NCBI RefSeq assembly: GCF_013404595.1
Contig: NZ_JABVAX010000006.1
Location: 62,001-126,000, forward strand
Direction of reading: 5' to 3'
DNA from: Jannaschia marina
GTDB lineage: Bacteria > Pseudomonadota > Alphaproteobacteria > Rhodobacterales > Rhodobacteraceae
DNA: 64,000 bases
Every line of letters begins with the position of its first letter. The first letter of the stretch is position 1. Positions 61,670 to 64,000 of the stretch are shown piece after piece. The notes beneath the pieces were generated by a model that was not told where the DNA came from, searched no databases, and worked only from the letters and a program-made list of their open reading frames with translations. The position numbers were made by a program, and so were the translations under genes.

Positions 61670-62130
61670 CGCCGCGACAGGATCCGATCGAGCGCGTTCA
61701 TGAAGGCCGCGCGGTCCTTCGGCCCTAAGGGAGCCGGGCCGCCGCCCTGCCCGCCCGTCATGCCTTCGAGGCCGGGCCGGAGCTCGTGCATCAGGTCACG
61801 CGTCGCCACCGTCTCGCCGATGCTTGCCTCGGTGAACTCCCGCCCGCGCGGGTCGAGCGCCACACCCCCCGCCTTCACCACCCGCTCCGCCAGGAGGACG
61901 TCGGCGGTGACAGTCACGGTGCCGGCGCGGGCGACGGCGGCTATGGCATCGTCGGCGGCATCGAAGGCATCGCCGGCCGCGAAGCTCTTGAGGAGCGGAT
62001 GCTCCGGCAGGCGCAGATAGGTCGCCGCCACGAAGATCGCCTGCAGCTTGCGGCGCAGGGCGACCTCGATGATCTCCCTCTTCACCGGGGAGGCATCGGC
62101 GTCGATCAGGATCATCGTGATGGCGGTCAT
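61666..62130 (-). CDS. YaiI/YqxD (DUF188) family protein
   Basis: A 154-residue protein of the DUF188 group, which has a PIN-like/NYN nuclease-type fold. MILIDADASPVKREI and TVTADVLLAERVVKAGG carry the conserved acidic residues. The function is not established. The ATG at 62130 overlaps the stop of the mutarotase-like gene (ATGA); a later ATG at 62115 also fits. It ends in a shared CTAG with trpE. Confidence 0.9.
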   Translation of the reverse strand: MTAITMILIDADASPVKREIIEVALRRKLQAIFVAATYLRLPEHPLLKSFAAGDAFDAADDAIAAVARAGTVTVTADVLLAERVVKAGGVALDPRGREFTEASIGETVATRDLMHELRPGLEGMTGGQGGGPAPLGPKDRAAFMNALDRILSRR

Positions 62131-63077
62131 GCGAAGTGGCTTTCGTCGAAGGGCACTTTCAGCAGCCCCCGTGCCGTCTGCACCCCGAGGCACCCCGGCG
62201 CAAGCGTGACGCCCTCGACCGTATGGCACCCGTCGAGCCGCAGGAGCGCGTGGGGAATGACGTGCCGCCCCCGGCGCAGCACGGTCGGCACACCGGCCGC
62301 CCCGACCCGGCTCCGGCCAAGCGCCGCGGCGAAGCCCTCCGCCCCGGCGCAGATCGCATCCTCCACGCAGATCAGCCCGCGCGCCAGGGCCCACATGCTG
62401 CCGCGGGCCCCGTTCGAGAACCAGAGGTTCGTCACTGGCAATTGCCGCGTCTTGCGCAGGGTCAGTATCGTGTCGCCCTCGGCATGCCGCTCCACCGCCG
62501 TCCAACCGAGCGCCGGGCCACCGACGAGCGTCGCGAAGTCCTCGTGCGCTGTCGTCGGGACGTCGACCAGTGGCGAAAGGTGCGTGTCCTGCGGCAGGAA
62601 CGGAGCCTCGGCGGCAAACGTCAGCAGGTGATCGGCCCCGCTGCGGACCGTGCCGCCACCATGCGCGGCGAGGATCGGATGATGCGCGAAGGTCGACGGC
62701 GCATCGAGGTCGAGGAGGTGGGTCTGGTAGAGGACGGGATGATCGTCGCGCAGGACAATCCGGGCCGTGATCGCCCCGCGCGACAGGCGACGGCACGCCA
62801 CAAGCGCCCCGGGTGCCGCGCGCAGCCTGTGCCACGGGGCGTTGGCCGCAAGGCCGTGCGGCGGGCCGCAATCGACATCGTCGCGGCCGAAGGGCGCGCA
62901 GGTGAATGTTCCGCCGAGCAGGCGGTCGACCGGGTGCAGCGTGGCATCCGCCTGCACCGATGGGTCGTCGCGCCAAGGGGCGGACCAGAGCACCTGGACG
63001 CCGGCAATCTCCAACACGGGCAAATGACCGACGGCCGGCTCCCATTCCGCCCGGATGCCCCGTGCCTGCAGGATCAC
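62127..63077 (-). CDS. Aldose 1-epimerase-like protein
   Basis: A 316-residue protein with a galactose-mutarotase-like beta-sandwich pattern: a GGTFTCAPFGRDDVDCGPPHG block where mutarotases have GG...CAPFG..HG, and later HLLDLDAPSTFAHHPILAA. Substrate and reaction are unknown. It starts with GTG at 63077 overlapping the aldolase stop (GTGA) and overlaps the DUF188 gene at its end. Confidence 0.7.
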   Translation of the reverse strand: MILQARGIRAEWEPAVGHLPVLEIAGVQVLWSAPWRDDPSVQADATLHPVDRLLGGTFTCAPFGRDDVDCGPPHGLAANAPWHRLRAAPGALVACRRLSRGAITARIVLRDDHPVLYQTHLLDLDAPSTFAHHPILAAHGGGTVRSGADHLLTFAAEAPFLPQDTHLSPLVDVPTTAHEDFATLVGGPALGWTAVERHAEGDTILTLRKTRQLPVTNLWFSNGARGSMWALARGLICVEDAICAGAEGFAAALGRSRVGAAGVPTVLRRGRHVIPHALLRLDGCHTVEGVTLAPGCLGVQTARGLLKVPFDESHFA

Positions 63078-63787
63078 GCGAGCGCCCGCAGCCCCTGCGC
63101 CAGGACCATCGCGTCGGAGCCCATGCAGACGACGCGCGCGCCCGCCGCAATCCAGCGTTCGGGGTCGGCGGCGAAGATGCCTGGCGGCGTGCCGGTGGCC
63201 GCGATGCGCGCGATCGCATCTTCGAGCGCCGCGTGGACGGCGGGGTCGGAGGCGTCGGTTCCCATGTCAGCGGCAAGATCGGCGGGGCCGAGGAAGACGC
63301 AGTCGACTCCCGGCACGGCACAGATCGCCTCCAGATCGGCGAGCGCGGCGCGGCTTTCGGCCTGCACCCAGACCGAGATCTCCGCGTTGGCCCGATTGAC
63401 GTAGCCCGGATCGAGCGAATACATCGCCGCGCGCGCGACGAACGCCCCCATGCCACGCCTGCCCTGGGGCGGGTAGCGACAGCCGGCCACGGCGCGCGCG
63501 GCGGCGGCGGCATCGTCCACCATCGGCACGAGGACCGTGCGCGCGCCGAGGTCGAGCGCCTGCTTCAGGAGCCAATCCTCATTCGCGGGCACCCGCACGA
63601 CGGCCTCGGGGGCCGCGATGAGGCGCGCGCGGATGTCGGCCACGTCCCAGGCCCCGTGTTCGCCGTCGATGCAAAGCCAGTCGAAGCCGGCCGCCGCGGC
63701 GAGTTCGGCGACAGCCGGCCCCGGCAGGTTCTGCCAGAGGCCACGGGTCACCTCGCCCCGGGCAAGACCGTTCTTCAAGTTGTTCAT
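63074..63787 (-). CDS. HpcH/HpaI family aldolase
   Basis: A 237-residue class II pyruvate-type aldolase. The core FDWLCIDGEHGAWDV, MVDDAAAAARAVAG with CRYPPQGRRGMG, and FLGPADLAADMG carry the metal-binding glutamate and aspartate. It cleaves 4-hydroxy-2-oxo acids to pyruvate and an aldehyde. The ATG at 63787 has GGAG close upstream; 33 codons before it are open but lie in the operator region. It heads a three-gene operon with the mutarotase-like and DUF188 genes, which suggests sugar-acid breakdown. Confidence 0.9.
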   Translation of the reverse strand: MNNLKNGLARGEVTRGLWQNLPGPAVAELAAAAGFDWLCIDGEHGAWDVADIRARLIAAPEAVVRVPANEDWLLKQALDLGARTVLVPMVDDAAAAARAVAGCRYPPQGRRGMGAFVARAAMYSLDPGYVNRANAEISVWVQAESRAALADLEAICAVPGVDCVFLGPADLAADMGTDASDPAVHAALEDAIARIAATGTPPGIFAADPERWIAAGARVVCMGSDAMVLAQGLRALA

Positions 63788-63833
63788 AGCTCCGGCCTGC
63801 CACGGGTGATTGATCCGAGCAAGACCGGTCCGG

Positions 63834-63855
63834 CTTGTGCGGATTTTCGCACAAG
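63834..63855. promoter_or_regulatory. Perfect palindrome CTTGTGCG-N6-CGCACAAG
   Basis: Two perfect 8-base arms separated by GATTTT lie 47 bases upstream of the aldolase ATG, in the spacer shared with a gene beginning just past the window. The size and symmetry fit a dimeric repressor site (GntR, LacI or similar); no regulator gene is adjacent in this window. Confidence 0.6.
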
Positions 63856-63965
63856 AGAAGCAAGATCTGTTAACAACACCTCCCAACCATCTGACAAAGA
63901 TAAAAGACCGCCTCAGCCCAATTCCGCTGTTGAACGGTGCATCGCGACTGCTAGGCTTTCGGCGA

Positions 63966-64000
63966 CGCGGGGAGCCACCCCGCGCACAGGGAGGATACGA
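63966..64000 (+). promoter_or_regulatory. Leader hairpin and ribosome site of the next gene
   Basis: CGCGGGG and CCCCGCG form a perfect 7-bp stem around AGCCA (63966-63984). Three bases later stands AGGGAGG (63988-63994), a strong ribosome site whose start codon should lie at or just after base 64001. A plus-strand gene therefore begins at the window edge. Confidence 0.6.

Overview
The window looks like a chromosome segment of a Rhodobacteraceae (Roseobacter-group) alphaproteobacterium. The evidence is high GC with strong GC3 bias, tight overlapping operons, and the gene content: a siroheme sulfite reductase/CysH/DUF934/ferredoxin-NADP reductase set, a surE-pcm-nlpD-tatABC run, a MocR regulator beside a DUF1127 gene, a TRAP transporter with a twin-arginine binding protein, and a liv-type ABC system. 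No rRNA, CRISPR array, prophage or intact insertion sequence is present. Three tRNA genes are present.

Layout. 1-3511 (+): assimilatory sulfur reduction (cysI partial, cysH, DUF934, fpr). 3541-3693: decayed IS5-type transposase tail. 3715-5906 (-): ergothioneine genes egtB-egtD. 6000-12828 (-): branched-chain amino acid type ABC operon, with three unrecognised secreted proteins threaded between the transporter genes. 12952-18187 (-): surE-pcm-nlpD, tatABC and a DUF815 ATPase. 18346-21499: enoyl-CoA hydratase, a PaaI-type thioesterase, and a DUF1127/MocR divergent pair with phased repeats. 21653-22626 (+): rplM-rpsI. 22730-23524: small secreted and membrane proteins in a more AT-rich patch. 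23580-26343 (+): polyamine-type ABC transporter without a binding protein. 26505-27588: SH3b protein and a zinc-ribbon membrane protein. 27589-30453 (-): purM-purN-rnd. 31058-33542: tRNA(CAT), histidine kinase, MBL hydrolase, tRNA-Asn, tRNA-Gly. 34101-37827 (-): zwf-pgl-pgi. 37854-40624: anmK, tyrS and a small membrane protein. 40780-43464 (-): nucleotidyltransferase, two cyclophilins, a TerB/DUF533 protein. 43527-48612 (-): TRAP operon dctP-dctQ-small secreted protein-dctM. 48811-55592: LysE exporter, vWA protein, then a Cache-domain kinase, an orphan clan-A glycoside-hydrolase-like protein and a NarL-type regulator. 55602-61669: lytic transglycosylase, ssb, aminotransferase, PpiD, trpE. 61666-63787 (-): HpaI-type aldolase, mutarotase-like protein, DUF188 protein, behind a perfect palindromic operator.

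Most of this is core metabolism. The parts that merit attention are: the liv operon with its small Cys-containing secreted proteins and a visible tandem-duplication scar (a decayed livF tail between two paralogues); the exported-looking glycoside hydrolase placed between a sensor kinase and its probable response regulator; the 32-bp-phased repeats around the MocR/DUF1127 pair; an apparent ATT start for RNase D; and the palindromic operator upstream of the aldolase cluster. I do not see a clearly new defence or mobile system here.
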